Shown here: positions 27,301 through 35,829 of the stretch, one piece after another
Numbering within the stretch: position 1 is the stretch's first letter
Layout of the letters: every line of letters begins with the position of its first letter
Assembly: GCA_017435965.1 (NCBI GenBank)
Contig: JAFSEA010000027.1
Span: 1 to 64,000, forward strand
DNA: 64,000 nucleotides
Direction: 5' to 3'
DNA from: Oscillospiraceae bacterium
GTDB lineage: Bacteria; Bacillota; Clostridia; Oscillospirales; JAAYXM01
Made by a program: the position numbers and the translations under genes
Notes under the pieces: generated by a model
Told to the model about the DNA's origin: nothing
Databases searched by the model: none
What the model saw: the letters and a program-made list of their open reading frames with translations, nothing else

Positions 27301-28034
27301 TTCTGAAGAAGCTCATCCTCAAACTTTACTGAATCAATAGTTGTGAGGAAGGTTGTATGACGGCAGTGATCTGACCAATAGGTATCGATCATACGAACTT
27401 CTGTTATTGTGGGGTTTCTGCCCTCTGTTTTAAAGTAGTTCTGGCAGAATTCAATATCGTCTGCATCCATAGCAAGACCGTATTCGAAAACGAAAGCTTC
27501 AAGTCCCTTTCTGTCAAGGTCAATAAAGCCATCGAGTGTTTTTACTTCTGTAGGAATATCATATTCAACCTTCAGAGTTTCAGGCTTTGCAAGGTCTGCT
27601 TCTCTTGACTCAACGGGGTTGATTACATATTTCTTGATTTCTGCAACATCAGCATCGGTAAGTGAGCCATAAAGAGCATAGAGCTTTGCTGTACGGATAA
27701 GAGGACGGTCACCCTGAGAGATTATCTGAATACACTGTGCAGCTGAATCTGCTCTTTGGTCAAACTGACCCGGAAGGGGCTCAACTGCAAAAACAGATGC
27801 ATCGCAGGAACAGACATTTATATCCTCCGAAACGATATCAAGCTGAGGCTCGGAAAAAACAGTCTGCTTTGCATAGTTAAAAAGCTCTTCTGTGATATTC
27901 TCGGCATCATAGCGGTTTATAACGCGTACATCGGTAAGACTCTTTATACCGAGAAGTGTTCTCGCATCAGAAAGAAGTGCACGAGCTTCATTTGCAAGCT
28001 CTTTCTTCTTTTCGACATATACTCTGTATACCAT
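24339..28034 (-). CDS. purL: phosphoribosylformylglycinamidine synthase, single-chain type (1231 aa)
   Basis: Converts FGAR plus glutamine and ATP to FGAM, step four of purine synthesis. It is the large fused form: an N-terminal PurS-like region, two AIRS-like halves (NETHNHPTEIEPFGGAATCIGG; GIGGIAEAVMKMAFGNGLG, quoted in part) and a C-terminal class I glutamine amidotransferase with the Cys in CGICNGFQALI and His in ISHGEGRF. Hence no separate purQ or purS is needed. GGGAGG ribosome site lies within the end of purD; 3 nt separate the two genes. Length fits the clostridial/proteobacterial fused enzyme. Confidence 0.97.
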   Translation of the reverse strand: MVYRVYVEKKKELANEARALLSDARTLLGIKSLTDVRVINRYDAENITEELFNYAKQTVFSEPQLDIVSEDINVCSCDASVFAVEPLPGQFDQRADSAAQCIQIISQGDRPLIRTAKLYALYGSLTDADVAEIKKYVINPVESREADLAKPETLKVEYDIPTEVKTLDGFIDLDRKGLEAFVFEYGLAMDADDIEFCQNYFKTEGRNPTITEVRMIDTYWSDHCRHTTFLTTIDSVKFEDELLQKTYDEYIETRKEIGRTKPICLMDLATVAVRYLKKNGKLNKLDESEEINACTVKIEVEVDGVKEPWLLLFKNETHNHPTEIEPFGGAATCIGGAIRDPLSGRSYVYGAMRVTGAADPLKPVSETIKGKLPQRKIVTTAAAGYSSYGNQIGLATGIVDEIFHDGYAAKRMEIGAVIAAAPQENVRRERPDPGDIVILLGGSTGRDGCGGATGSSKSHTAESLETCGAEVQKGNAPEERKLQRLFRNPEASKLIKRCNDFGAGGVSVAIGELADGLEINLNAVPKKYDGLDGTELAISESQERMAVVVEAKDVDRFLALADEENLQACPVAEVTESPRLVMHWNGKKIVDISREFLNSNGAEKHIDIESSKPNLRKQEISGGFTDNYKRIAGDLNICSKRGLSERFDSTIGAGTVLMPFGGKNQLTPIQAMVQKISVEKKHTDDCSFMSWGYNPFLTEQSPYHGAYMAVVESVCKLIATGADFNDVYLTFQEYFEKLGRDSKRWGKPLAALLGAFKAQKELSIGSIGGKDSMSGSFENLDVPPTLVSFAVTTGKVSDVVSPELKKSGNKLVVISPEYDENNLPKTESLLAVFDKVTALMRSGKAVACYTPGIGGIAEAVMKMAFGNGLGVKFENDVTVEKLFSYSYASFVLEVSEDVEGAYVLGTVTDDNKLTLASESICLTELLGVYEDKLESVYSCNIEDRKGPMETFSFEAGERKAPAIKVAKPKVLIPAFPGTNCEFDSAKAMRDAGAEPEIIVIRNLTSDSIRASVDKFATALKSAQMIFIPGGFSGGDEPDGSGKFITAFFRNAAVKEGVHDLLDNRDGLMCGICNGFQALIKLGLVPYGKIIDTDENCPTLTFNTIARHQSRIVRTRVASNKSPWLALTNVGDVYTVPISHGEGRFLADEALIKELAKNGQIATQYVDFEGNATSDVHFNPNDSMYAIEGITSPDGRVFGKMGHSERKGNGLYKNVPGEYDIRMFESAVKYFK

Positions 28035-28037
28035 ATC

Positions 28038-29306
28038 TTAGTCCTCCCTTGCACGAAGTGCTTTTGCACCGATATCACTGCGGTAATATGCATTATTAAA
28101 GTGAATCTGCGAAACGAGCTTATACGCTCCGTCAATTGCGCTCTTGAGTGAGCTTGCAACAGCGGTTGCACCAAGAACACGTCCGCCGTTTGTGAGAAGC
28201 TTATCTCCCTCAAGCTTTGCACCTGCAACATAGACATTATCGGATATCTCATCCGGAATTGTCATCTCAAAGCCCTTTTCATAATCAGTGGGATAACCCT
28301 TTGATGCCATAATTACACAGCAGGCATTCTTATCGCTGAATCTGACATTTATATCCCTGAGCTTACCGTTTGTTACAGCCTGCATAACTGTGAGAAGATC
28401 GCTCTCAAGAAGCGGAAGTACAACCTGGGTTTCGGGATCACCGAAACGGCAGTTATATTCAATGACCTTCGGACCATTCGGGGTGAGCATAAGTCCGAAA
28501 TAGAGGCATCCCTTGAAGGTTCTTCCTTCTTCATTCATTGCCTTCATTGTGGGTATGAAAATGGTCTTCATACATTCTGCAGCAATGTCGTCTGTATAAT
28601 AAGGATTCGGAGCAACTGTTCCCATACCGCCGGTGTTGAGACCTGTGTCGTTATCCCCGATTCTCTTATGGTCCATTGAGGAAATCATCGGAACAACGGT
28701 TTCACCGTCGGTGAAAGCAAGAACAGAAACCTCGGGGCCAGTGAGGAATTCTTCGATGACAATCGTCTCACCACTCTTGCCGAATGCCTTATCCTGCATC
28801 ATTGATTTTACTGCATCCATTGCCATTTCTCTTGTTTCGGCAATGATAACGCCTTTACCAAGTGCCAAGCCATCTGCCTTTACAACAGTTGGAATCGGCG
28901 CAGTTTCAAGGTATTTGAGTGCAGCATCCATATTATCGAAAACTTCATACTGCGCTGTTGGAATATTATACTTTTTCATAAGGTTCTTTGAGAAAACCTT
29001 ACTGCCTTCGATTATTGCAGCATTTGCACGGGGTCCGAAGCAAGGTATTCCCTTTTCTTCAAGTGCATCAACTGCGCCGAGAACAAGGGGATCATCGGGT
29101 GCGACTATTGCATAGTCGATTCCCTTCTCTACCGCAAAATCAACTATTGCGGGAATATCCTTTGCTCCGATATTCACACAAGTGGCATCCTGTGCCATTC
29201 CCCCATTTCCGGGAAGTGCGAATATTTCGGAAACGTTTTTATTAAGTTTAATTTTCTTTATGATGGCATGCTCTCTTCCGCCGCCACCTACTACCATAAT
29301 TTTCAT
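28038..29306 (-). CDS. purD: phosphoribosylamine--glycine ligase (422 aa)
   Basis: GAR synthetase, step two of purine synthesis, an ATP-grasp enzyme. GGGGREHAI at the N-terminus, LPGNGGMAQDA, VKADGLALGKGVIIA and the ATP-grasp core GGMGTVAPNPYY, then NCRFGDPETQVVLP. Normal length. The gene sits mid-operon, between the AICAR transformylase and purL genes. Confidence 0.97.
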   Translation of the reverse strand: MKIMVVGGGGREHAIIKKIKLNKNVSEIFALPGNGGMAQDATCVNIGAKDIPAIVDFAVEKGIDYAIVAPDDPLVLGAVDALEEKGIPCFGPRANAAIIEGSKVFSKNLMKKYNIPTAQYEVFDNMDAALKYLETAPIPTVVKADGLALGKGVIIAETREMAMDAVKSMMQDKAFGKSGETIVIEEFLTGPEVSVLAFTDGETVVPMISSMDHKRIGDNDTGLNTGGMGTVAPNPYYTDDIAAECMKTIFIPTMKAMNEEGRTFKGCLYFGLMLTPNGPKVIEYNCRFGDPETQVVLPLLESDLLTVMQAVTNGKLRDINVRFSDKNACCVIMASKGYPTDYEKGFEMTIPDEISDNVYVAGAKLEGDKLLTNGGRVLGATAVASSLKSAIDGAYKLVSQIHFNNAYYRSDIGAKALRARED

Positions 29307-29324
29307 TACGAAAACCTCCGATTA

Positions 29325-30509
29325 TCAGTGGTGGAACAAACGCATTCCGGTGAATGCCATTGCAATACCGTGCTTATCACAACATTCGATAACGATATCA
29401 TCACGGATTGAGCCGCCCGGCTCTGCAATGTATTTTACGCCGCTTGCAAATGCGCGGTCGATATTATCAGCAAAGGGGAAGAATGCATCGGAACCGAGTG
29501 CAACACCGTCTATAGTATCGAGGTATGCACGCATTTCTTCTGCTGTAAAGGGCTCAGGCTTTCTTGTGAAATACTTTTCCCAGTTGCCGTCTGCCGTTAC
29601 ATCTTCTTCATTTTTATTGATATATCCGTCAATTACGTTGTCACGATCGGGTCTGCCGATATCTTCCTTGAAGGGGAGATTAAGTACCTTCTCGTGCTGA
29701 CGCAAGAACCATGTATCAGCCTTTGTACCTGCAAGACGTGTGCAGTGGATACGTGACTGCTGGCCTGCACCTACACCGATAGCCTGTCCGTCAACTGCGT
29801 AGCAAACGGAGTTTGACTGAGTATATTTAAGTGTGATAAGAGCAACGATAAGATCGCGGAGTGCTTCTTCCGGAATGTCCTTATTTGCAGTTACAATATT
29901 GCCGAGAAGCTCACGGTTGATTTTGAAGTTATTTCTTCCCTGCTCAAATGTGATACCGAAAACGTGTTTATGTTCAACCTCCTGCGGAACATAATTCGGA
30001 TCAATCTTTACAATATTATAATTTCCCTTACGCTTTGTTTTGAGGATTTCGAGTGCCTCAGGCTCATATCCCGGAGCGATAACACCATCGGAAACCTCAC
30101 GCTTAATCATCTTTGCGGTTGTTACATCGCAGACATCGGAAAGTGCAACCCAGTCGCCAAAGGAGCACATACGGTCTGTTCCTCTTGCTCTTGCATATGC
30201 GCAGGCAAGGGGTGATTCGTCAAGACCTTCAACATCGTCAACAAAGCAAGCTTTCTTGAGCTTATCGGAAAGAGGAATACCAACTGCAGCAGAGGTGGGG
30301 CTTACGTGCTTGAAGGATGTTGCAGCAGGAAGTCCGAGAGCTTCTTTAAGCTCTTTTACAAGCTGCCAGGAATTGAATGCATCAAGGAAGTTAATAAAGC
30401 CCGGACGACCGGAAAGGATTTCAATAGGAAGGTCACTTCCGTCGCTCATAAAGATTTTTGCAGGCTTCTGATTCGGGTTACAGCCATATTTAAGTTCAAA
30501 TTCTTTCAT
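29325..30509 (-). CDS. stand-alone AICAR transformylase (394 aa)
   Basis: Phosphoribosylaminoimidazolecarboxamide formyltransferase, corresponding to the C-terminal domain of bifunctional PurH only. It formylates AICAR with 10-formyl-THF. Evidence: YGCNPNQKPAKI, the catalytic Lys-His in SFKHVSPTSAAVG, TQSNSVCYAVDGQAIGVGAGQ (quoted in part), DAFFPFADNID and the C-terminal MAFTGMRLFHH. The MGS-like IMP cyclohydrolase domain of PurH is absent; the next gene upstream in the operon supplies that activity as a PurO-type enzyme. Normal length for the stand-alone family seen in some Firmicutes. Confidence 0.93.
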   Translation of the reverse strand: MKEFELKYGCNPNQKPAKIFMSDGSDLPIEILSGRPGFINFLDAFNSWQLVKELKEALGLPAATSFKHVSPTSAAVGIPLSDKLKKACFVDDVEGLDESPLACAYARARGTDRMCSFGDWVALSDVCDVTTAKMIKREVSDGVIAPGYEPEALEILKTKRKGNYNIVKIDPNYVPQEVEHKHVFGITFEQGRNNFKINRELLGNIVTANKDIPEEALRDLIVALITLKYTQSNSVCYAVDGQAIGVGAGQQSRIHCTRLAGTKADTWFLRQHEKVLNLPFKEDIGRPDRDNVIDGYINKNEEDVTADGNWEKYFTRKPEPFTAEEMRAYLDTIDGVALGSDAFFPFADNIDRAFASGVKYIAEPGGSIRDDIVIECCDKHGIAMAFTGMRLFHH

Positions 30510-30524
30510 TGGTATTTATCCCCC

Positions 30525-31244
30525 TTACTTATTCTTGTTTATCATTCTGTTTTCTTCTTTTCCGCTTGCAAGGTCTGTATAGCGGACATAAAGAGAAATC
30601 TTATTATCTTCATCAAGTGCGTTCCAGAGTGCATTTGTGAATGCATCAATATCATCGGGAATTGCCACACGCTCAGGCTCGCCCTGGAATGTGGGAATGG
30701 GATTTCCGTCACATACATATGTATGAATGAAATGACCGAGGCCGGCAATTGACGGATAATCATATGTGAAACGGGCACAAGCAGAACCGACTTCGTCAAT
30801 GCTCTTGAGAATGCTCATCTCATATGTGAAATCACCGTTTGCAAAAGTTGCCATACCGCTGATACGAGGTGTGAAATTCGGTGCATCCGGCTCAAATTCA
30901 CGGGTGTTGAGTGCTTCTCTGAAGCCCTTGCCTTCCTTTATAAAATCATAAATTGTATCGGTCTGGTCGCCGTTTGTGACGATAAGCTTATTTTCAAACT
31001 TACGTATTGCCGCATAGATGATAAGACTTGGGTCTTCAACTTTTGAAGCATCAAAAGGCTCGGTAAAAACTGCATTATCCTTTTCTGTGAATATGCGGTT
31101 GCGACTGTTGGCACTTCTGCCCATAATGAAATATGCAGTACATGCCTTTTTGCCATCCGCACTCTTGCCGATGACTATTCCTCGGCCTACATAGGAATTA
31201 CCCTCGACCTGCTTTACAATGTCATTTACTTCATATATATTCAT
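30525..31244 (-). CDS. purO: IMP cyclohydrolase, archaeal PurO-like type (239 aa)
   Basis: Closes FAICAR to IMP, the last step of purine synthesis. The fold and motifs are those of the PurO/IMP cyclohydrolase-like family (Ntn-hydrolase-like): N-terminal NSYVGRGIVIGKSADGK, the TAYFIMGRSANSRNRIF block (quoted in part) and GLGHFIHTYVCDGNPIP. It is unrelated to the MGS-type domain of ordinary PurH. Its position directly upstream of the stand-alone AICAR transformylase, 15 nt apart, supports the assignment: together they replace bifunctional PurH. The family is best known from Archaea but occurs in Clostridia. Confidence 0.85.
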   Translation of the reverse strand: MNIYEVNDIVKQVEGNSYVGRGIVIGKSADGKKACTAYFIMGRSANSRNRIFTEKDNAVFTEPFDASKVEDPSLIIYAAIRKFENKLIVTNGDQTDTIYDFIKEGKGFREALNTREFEPDAPNFTPRISGMATFANGDFTYEMSILKSIDEVGSACARFTYDYPSIAGLGHFIHTYVCDGNPIPTFQGEPERVAIPDDIDAFTNALWNALDEDNKISLYVRYTDLASGKEENRMINKNK

Positions 31245-31261
31245 ATGTATATTCCTCTCAA

Positions 31262-31867
31262 TTACTTTGAAATTATTTCGGCACTTACCTTTTCAACGGA
31301 TGCAGGGAGAATCTTCCACTCTGCAAGACGCATAACACGCTTTTGCAGAGTTTCTGCAGTATCATCCTCACGGATGCTTACCGCTTTTTGCATTATAATC
31401 TCTCCGCCATCCGGAATTTCATTCACAAAATGCACCGTTGCACCTGTTACTTTAACTCCGTATTCAAGGGCCGCTTCGTGGACACGGAGACCATAGAAGC
31501 CTTCACCGCAGAATGACGGAATAAGAGACGGATGAACATTGATTATCCGCTTTGGATAACGCTTTGTGAAGTTTTCGCTGAGAATTACCATAAATCCGGC
31601 AAGAACGATTATATCAATCTTCTTTTCTTCAAGACGGGATATAATTGCCTCTTCAAAAGCAACTTGACTTCCGAGAGCCTTTTTTGAAATCACACAAGCT
31701 TCGATATCTGCTTTTTTTGCTCTTTCAAGGGCATATGCACCCTCTTTGTTTGAGATAACAAGCTCTATCTTTCCGCTTTTGATGATTCCCTTCTTCTCGG
31801 CATCAATAAGTGCCTGAAGATTTGTTCCGCCGCCGGAAACGAGAACTGCTATGCGTGCTCGACTCAT
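31262..31867 (-). CDS. purN: phosphoribosylglycinamide formyltransferase (201 aa)
   Basis: GAR transformylase using 10-formyl-THF, step three. [19 protein letters not shown] at the N-terminus (nucleotide site), [12 protein letters not shown], the catalytic Asn-His in [11 protein letters not shown], and Asp in [12 protein letters not shown]. Normal length. Its ATG overlaps the purM stop by 4 nt (ATGA), so the two are translationally coupled. Confidence 0.96.
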   Translation of the reverse strand: MSRARIAVLVSGGGTNLQALIDAEKKGIIKSGKIELVISNKEGAYALERAKKADIEACVISKKALGSQVAFEEAIISRLEEKKIDIIVLAGFMVILSENFTKRYPKRIINVHPSLIPSFCGEGFYGLRVHEAALEYGVKVTGATVHFVNEIPDGGEIIMQKAVSIREDDTAETLQKRVMRLAEWKILPASVEKVSAEIISK

Positions 31868-32904
31868 AAAATCACCTTTTCATCGGACTTTACGATTTCA
31901 CCGATAATATATGCATCCTCGCCGTTATCACGGAGGATTGAAAGTGCAAGGTCTACCTCTTCTGCAGGTACAACGATGCTCATACCAACGCCCATATTGA
32001 AGGTGTTGAACATATCACGCTCGCTGATGTTGCCTGTTTTTGCAATGAGGTCAAAAATCGGAAGAATACGGACTTTGGACTTATCAATCTTTGCACCGAG
32101 ACCTTCGGGAATGCTTCTCGGAATATTCTCATAGAATCCGCCTCCTGTGATATGGGAAATTCCCTTTACCTTTACTTCTTCAAGAAGAGCAAGGACAGGC
32201 TTTACATAAATTCTTGTGGGGGTGAGAAGTGTTTCGCCGATACTCTTTCCGCCAAGAGCCTCACAAGGAGACTTGATATCGGCATTTTCAACGTCGAATA
32301 CCTTACGGACAAGGGAGAAGCCGTTGGAATGAACGCCGCTTGACGGAAGTGCGATAACAACATCTCTCTCTTCCATTGTTTTGTTATCAATTATCTTTGA
32401 TTTGTCAACTACACCTGTGCAATAACCTGCAAGGTCATATTCATCGATGGGATAGAATCCCGGCATTTCAGCAGTTTCGCCGCCGATAAGAGCCGCACCT
32501 GACTGAACACAGCCCTCAGCTACACCCTTTACTATATCTGCAATCTTCTCGGGGAAGTTCTTTCCGCAAGCAATATAGTCAAGGAAGAAAAGAGGCTTTG
32601 CACCTGCACAGATGATATCGTTTACGCACATAGCGACACAGTCGATACCAACAGTATCGTGTTTATCGAGAAGGAATGCCATTTTAAGCTTTGTTCCCAC
32701 ACCGTCTGTTCCGCTTACAAGAACGGGACGTGTCATACCTGTGACATCAAGCTCAAAGAGACCACCAAAGCCTCCTACATCGGAGCAGACACCGGAGGTC
32801 ATTGTTTTTGCGATGTGTTGTTTCATAAGTTCAACAGCACGGTAGCCTGCGGTAATATCAACTCCTGCTGCTGCGTAGCTGTCTGATTTTGATTGCATAC
32901 TCAT
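31864..32904 (-). CDS. purM: phosphoribosylformylglycinamidine cyclo-ligase (346 aa)
   Basis: AIR synthetase, step five. Motifs: [19 protein letters not shown] at the N-terminus, [54 protein letters not shown] and [13 protein letters not shown]. Start set at 32904, one base after the purF stop, with AAGGAAG upstream; a longer frame running into purF is not supported. Normal length. Confidence 0.96.
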   Translation of the reverse strand: MSMQSKSDSYAAAGVDITAGYRAVELMKQHIAKTMTSGVCSDVGGFGGLFELDVTGMTRPVLVSGTDGVGTKLKMAFLLDKHDTVGIDCVAMCVNDIICAGAKPLFFLDYIACGKNFPEKIADIVKGVAEGCVQSGAALIGGETAEMPGFYPIDEYDLAGYCTGVVDKSKIIDNKTMEERDVVIALPSSGVHSNGFSLVRKVFDVENADIKSPCEALGGKSIGETLLTPTRIYVKPVLALLEEVKVKGISHITGGGFYENIPRSIPEGLGAKIDKSKVRILPIFDLIAKTGNISERDMFNTFNMGVGMSIVVPAEEVDLALSILRDNGEDAYIIGEIVKSDEKVIL

Positions 32905-32905
32905 T

Positions 32906-34333
32906 TTATTTATCTTCCTTTCCGTTCCAGCAATAAGTGCAAAGCTTACACGGATCCATACCGATAGCCTCAATTACACCTTCAAGAGACTGGAATTCAA
33001 TTGATGCAAGGTGAAGTTCTTTTGCGATGGTTTCACGAAGTTTTTTTCCACGTTCCGTGGAAGAATCGCTGTATTCATTCATATACTTAAGGCCTTCCTC
33101 GCCCTCAAGCTCCACTATGGTCTTTCTTGCGATAAGCTCCATTTCATTTGTTGCTCGCGAGAAATTAAGATATTTGCAAGCATGGGTTATCGGAGGACAA
33201 GCTGAGCGCATATGAACTTCTTTTGCTCCGTTTTCATAAAGGAACTCAACCGTTTCACGAAGCTGTGTGCCACGGACAACGGAGTCATCAACAAAGAGAA
33301 GGCTCTTGTCCTGTATGAGGTCGTGTACCGGAATCATCTTCATCTTTGCGATTTTATTGCGTTCCTTCTGCTGTGTCGGAATAAAGCTTCTCGACCAGGT
33401 CGGAGTGTATTTTATGAAAGGACGTGCAAATGGGATTCTGCTTTCATTTGCATATCCGATTGCATGAGGTGTTCCTGAATCCGGCACGCCACTGACATAA
33501 TCAATTCCCGAAAGCTTACCGCTTTCTCTGTCGTTTTTTGCCATTATCTCACCGTTGCGATAACGCATCTTTTCTACGTTAACTCCCTCATATGTGGAGG
33601 TAGGATAACCATAGTAGCTCCAGAGGAATGCACACATGTGCATTTCCTCCCCCGGCTCTGCAAGCTGCTCCACCCCATCAAGGGTCAGTCTTACAATCTC
33701 ACCGGGGCCAAGCTCACGCTCATGCTTATATCCGAGCTTTGTATATGCAAAAGCTTCAAAAGATACACAGTATCCATCGTCATTCTTTCCCACAACAACG
33801 GGGATTCTTCCCACCTTGTCACGGGCGGCGATTATTGAACCGTCATCGCACAGTATGAGAATGGATGCAGTTCCTTCTATTTTGCTTTGAGCGAACTTGA
33901 TTCCTTCAACAAAATCTTTTCTTCGGTTGATAAGAGCCGCAACAAGCTCCGTGCAATTGACACCGCCGCTTGTCATGGCATCAAAGTGACCACCGAAATC
34001 GAGATATTCCGAAATCAGATCTTTTGCGTTGTTTACAAGACCTATAACACAGATTGCATATGTACCGAGCATTGAACGAATAAGCAACGGTTGAGGGTCA
34101 AAATCGCTTATGCATCCGATGGCGGATGTGCCTCTCATGTCCTCAAAGACATGTTCAAACTTTGTTCGAAACGGAGAGTTCTGAATGTTATGAATCTCAC
34201 GTTGTAATCCTATTTCCTTGTCGTATGCCGCAATTCCTGCACGGCGTGTTCCGAGGTGGGAATGATAATCCGTACCGAAGAAAACATCACCGAGAGCATC
34301 ATCACGGCTGATTGCACCAAAAAAGCCTCCCAT
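32906..34333 (-). CDS. purF: amidophosphoribosyltransferase-family protein lacking the N-terminal Cys (475 aa)
   Basis: PurF family: first step of purine synthesis, PRPP to phosphoribosylamine. The PRPP loop [13 protein letters not shown] is at 345-357. Cysteines C234, C379, C462 and C465 match the four [4Fe-4S] ligands of the B. subtilis enzyme. However, the protein starts MGGFFGA where active PurF has a Cys immediately after Met or a propeptide, so the glutaminase nucleophile is missing. The rest of the Ntn domain ([22 protein letters not shown]) is kept. It may use free ammonia, accept ammonia from a partner, or be a regulatory paralogue. Similar MGGFFG-type proteins exist in other anaerobes. 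GGAG-type ribosome site; 12 nt after purC. Confidence 0.88.
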   Translation of the reverse strand: MGGFFGAISRDDALGDVFFGTDYHSHLGTRRAGIAAYDKEIGLQREIHNIQNSPFRTKFEHVFEDMRGTSAIGCISDFDPQPLLIRSMLGTYAICVIGLVNNAKDLISEYLDFGGHFDAMTSGGVNCTELVAALINRRKDFVEGIKFAQSKIEGTASILILCDDGSIIAARDKVGRIPVVVGKNDDGYCVSFEAFAYTKLGYKHERELGPGEIVRLTLDGVEQLAEPGEEMHMCAFLWSYYGYPTSTYEGVNVEKMRYRNGEIMAKNDRESGKLSGIDYVSGVPDSGTPHAIGYANESRIPFARPFIKYTPTWSRSFIPTQQKERNKIAKMKMIPVHDLIQDKSLLFVDDSVVRGTQLRETVEFLYENGAKEVHMRSACPPITHACKYLNFSRATNEMELIARKTIVELEGEEGLKYMNEYSDSSTERGKKLRETIAKELHLASIEFQSLEGVIEAIGMDPCKLCTYCWNGKEDK

Positions 34334-34345
34334 TATCTGTTCTCC

Positions 34346-35056
34346 TTATTCTCCGAGAATACGCTTCATCATTTCCTGATATGCATCTTCAACATTGCCG
34401 AGGTCACGACGAAAACGGTCCTTATCAAGTTTTTCGTGAGTTGTGCTGTCCCAGAAGCGGCAGGTATCGGGGGAAATTTCGTCTGCGAGAACGATTGCGC
34501 CGTCTGCCACCTTACCAAACTCAAGTTTGAAATCTACAAGGTCAACATTGAGCTTCTTGAAGAATTCCTTCATAACAGCATTGACCTTAAATGCCATACT
34601 CTTGATTGTCTCAATTTCTTCCTTCGTTGCAACGCCGAGAGCGAGAGCATGGTAATCATTGATGAGGGGATCGCCAAGGTCATCGTTCTTATAAGAGAAC
34701 TCAATTGTGGGTTCCGAAAAAACAATGCCTTCCTCTACACCGTAACGCTTTGCAAAAGAACCTGCAGAAATATTTCTGATGATAACTTCAAGAGGAACAA
34801 TGGAAACCTTCTTAACAAGAGTTTCACGGTCGGAAAGCTCCTCAACAAAGTGAGTGGGAACGCCTTCCTTTTCAAGAAGCTGCATCATAAAGTTTGTTAC
34901 ACGGTTATTGATTGCACCCTTACCTGCGATTATGCCCTTCTTTACACCGTTGAATGCTGTTGCATCGTCCTTGTAGTCAACAAGGAGAATCTCGGGGTTA
35001 TCTGTTGCATAGACTTTTTTCGCCTTGCCTTCGTAAAGCAAGTCTTTTTTTTCCAC
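34346..35056 (-). CDS. purC: SAICAR synthetase (236 aa)
   Basis: Phosphoribosylaminoimidazole-succinocarboxamide synthase: CAIR plus aspartate and ATP to [19 protein letters not shown] at the N-terminus, [20 protein letters not shown] (quoted in part) mid-protein, DFKLEFGK and [14 protein letters not shown] near the end. Normal length, AGGAGG ribosome site, second gene of the operon. Confidence 0.97.
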   Translation of the reverse strand: MEKKDLLYEGKAKKVYATDNPEILLVDYKDDATAFNGVKKGIIAGKGAINNRVTNFMMQLLEKEGVPTHFVEELSDRETLVKKVSIVPLEVIIRNISAGSFAKRYGVEEGIVFSEPTIEFSYKNDDLGDPLINDYHALALGVATKEEIETIKSMAFKVNAVMKEFFKKLNVDLVDFKLEFGKVADGAIVLADEISPDTCRFWDSTTHEKLDKDRFRRDLGNVEDAYQEMMKRILGE

Positions 35057-35079
35057 TTTATATAACCTCCTAAAATATT

Positions 35080-35574
35080 TTACTGATTTAATTCTGCTGC
35101 GACCTTTGCATCCTTTTCAAGGACAGCCGCCGCATCGGATTTGCGCTTTGCATCGAGCTTATCAGCAAGTGCTTTATCTTCAACCGCAAGAATCTGCGCC
35201 GCCAAAAGCGCCGCATTTGCACCACCGTTTATTGCAACGGTTGCAACGGGGATTCCCGACGGCATCTGAACGGTTGAGAGAAGTGCATCAAGACCATCGA
35301 GGTTTGATGACTTACAGGGGATTCCGATAACCGGAAGAGTTGTGTTTGCCGCAACTGCACCTGCAAGGTGAGCTGCCATACCTGCCGCCGCAATCATAAC
35401 ACCGAAACCGTTTGCTCTTGCATTGACAGCAAAGTCGCGGGCCTCCTCAGGTGTTCTGTGGGCAGAATAGACGTGTACCTCAAAAGGGATTCCGAGAGTG
35501 TCAAGCATATCGGTTGCCTTTTTGATGATAGGCAGATCGCTGTCACTTCCCATAACAATTCCTACTTTTTTCAT
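35080..35574 (-). CDS. purE: N5-CAIR mutase (164 aa)
   Basis: Class I PurE: carboxyl shift in AIR carboxylation. [12 protein letters not shown] at residues 9-20, [27 protein letters not shown] and [22 protein letters not shown] (in part) are the standard motifs. No purK is beside it. The start at 35574 has AAGGAGG 9 nt upstream; the in-frame extension to 35619 enters the riboswitch terminator. First gene of the operon. Confidence 0.97.
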   Translation of the reverse strand: MKKVGIVMGSDSDLPIIKKATDMLDTLGIPFEVHVYSAHRTPEEARDFAVNARANGFGVMIAAAGMAAHLAGAVAANTTLPVIGIPCKSSNLDGLDALLSTVQMPSGIPVATVAINGGANAALLAAQILAVEDKALADKLDAKRKSDAAAVLEKDAKVAAELNQ

Positions 35575-35600
35575 AATCTTTGACCTCCTTAAATTTAAAA

Positions 35601-35647
35601 AAAACAAAAAAGGGCGCACTTAACTCACCGGGGAGTTAAATGTGCCC
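35601..35647 (-). terminator. riboswitch-controlled terminator of the purine operon
   Basis: Arms 35633-35647 and 35612-35626 pair over 15 positions with one mismatch and one wobble, followed on the minus strand by a long T-run. The first arm shares its GGGC with the 3' end of the ZTP aptamer, so ligand binding should block this hairpin and allow read-through into purE. Confidence 0.8.
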
Positions 35648-35730
35648 AGACGGTCGGCAAATGCGGGGGAACACCCCGAGATTTCTCTGCTTCCTGTGGT
35701 GCTCCACAAATCCGTCAGTCACAGAGAAGT
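35643..35730 (-). promoter_or_regulatory. ZTP (pfl) riboswitch aptamer
   Basis: On the minus strand the conserved pieces follow in order. P1 is CTTCTCT with AGAGAA; the core is GTGACTGACGGA (35711-35722 plus flank); the P2 hairpin GTGG..CCAC is followed by AGGAAGC (35689-35707); a variable GC-rich hairpin comes next; the 3' P3/pseudoknot part is CCGACCGTCTGGGCA (35643-35657). This matches the ZTP/pfl class, which turns on purine and folate genes when ZTP (or ZMP) rises. It sits between the operon promoter and a terminator, upstream of purE. Confidence 0.88.
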
Positions 35731-35751
35731 TTATCAAATTTTCACTACATA

Positions 35752-35781
35752 AGTATATCATATTTTCGTGCTTTATGTCAA
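35752..35781 (-). promoter_or_regulatory. promoter of the purine operon
   Basis: On the minus strand: TTGACA, 18-nt spacer, TATACT. The predicted start near 35745 leads directly into the ZTP aptamer. Confidence 0.72.
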
Positions 35782-35829
35782 GGAAAATGCGCCGTTATTT
35801 TGACTGATTTTCAAAGCCTCTGACACCTT

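Noticed and set aside
32906-34333. PurF as a pseudogene
   Set aside because: The frame is full length and the PRPP and iron-sulfur residues are intact; only the glutaminase Cys is missing, a pattern seen in a known subfamily.
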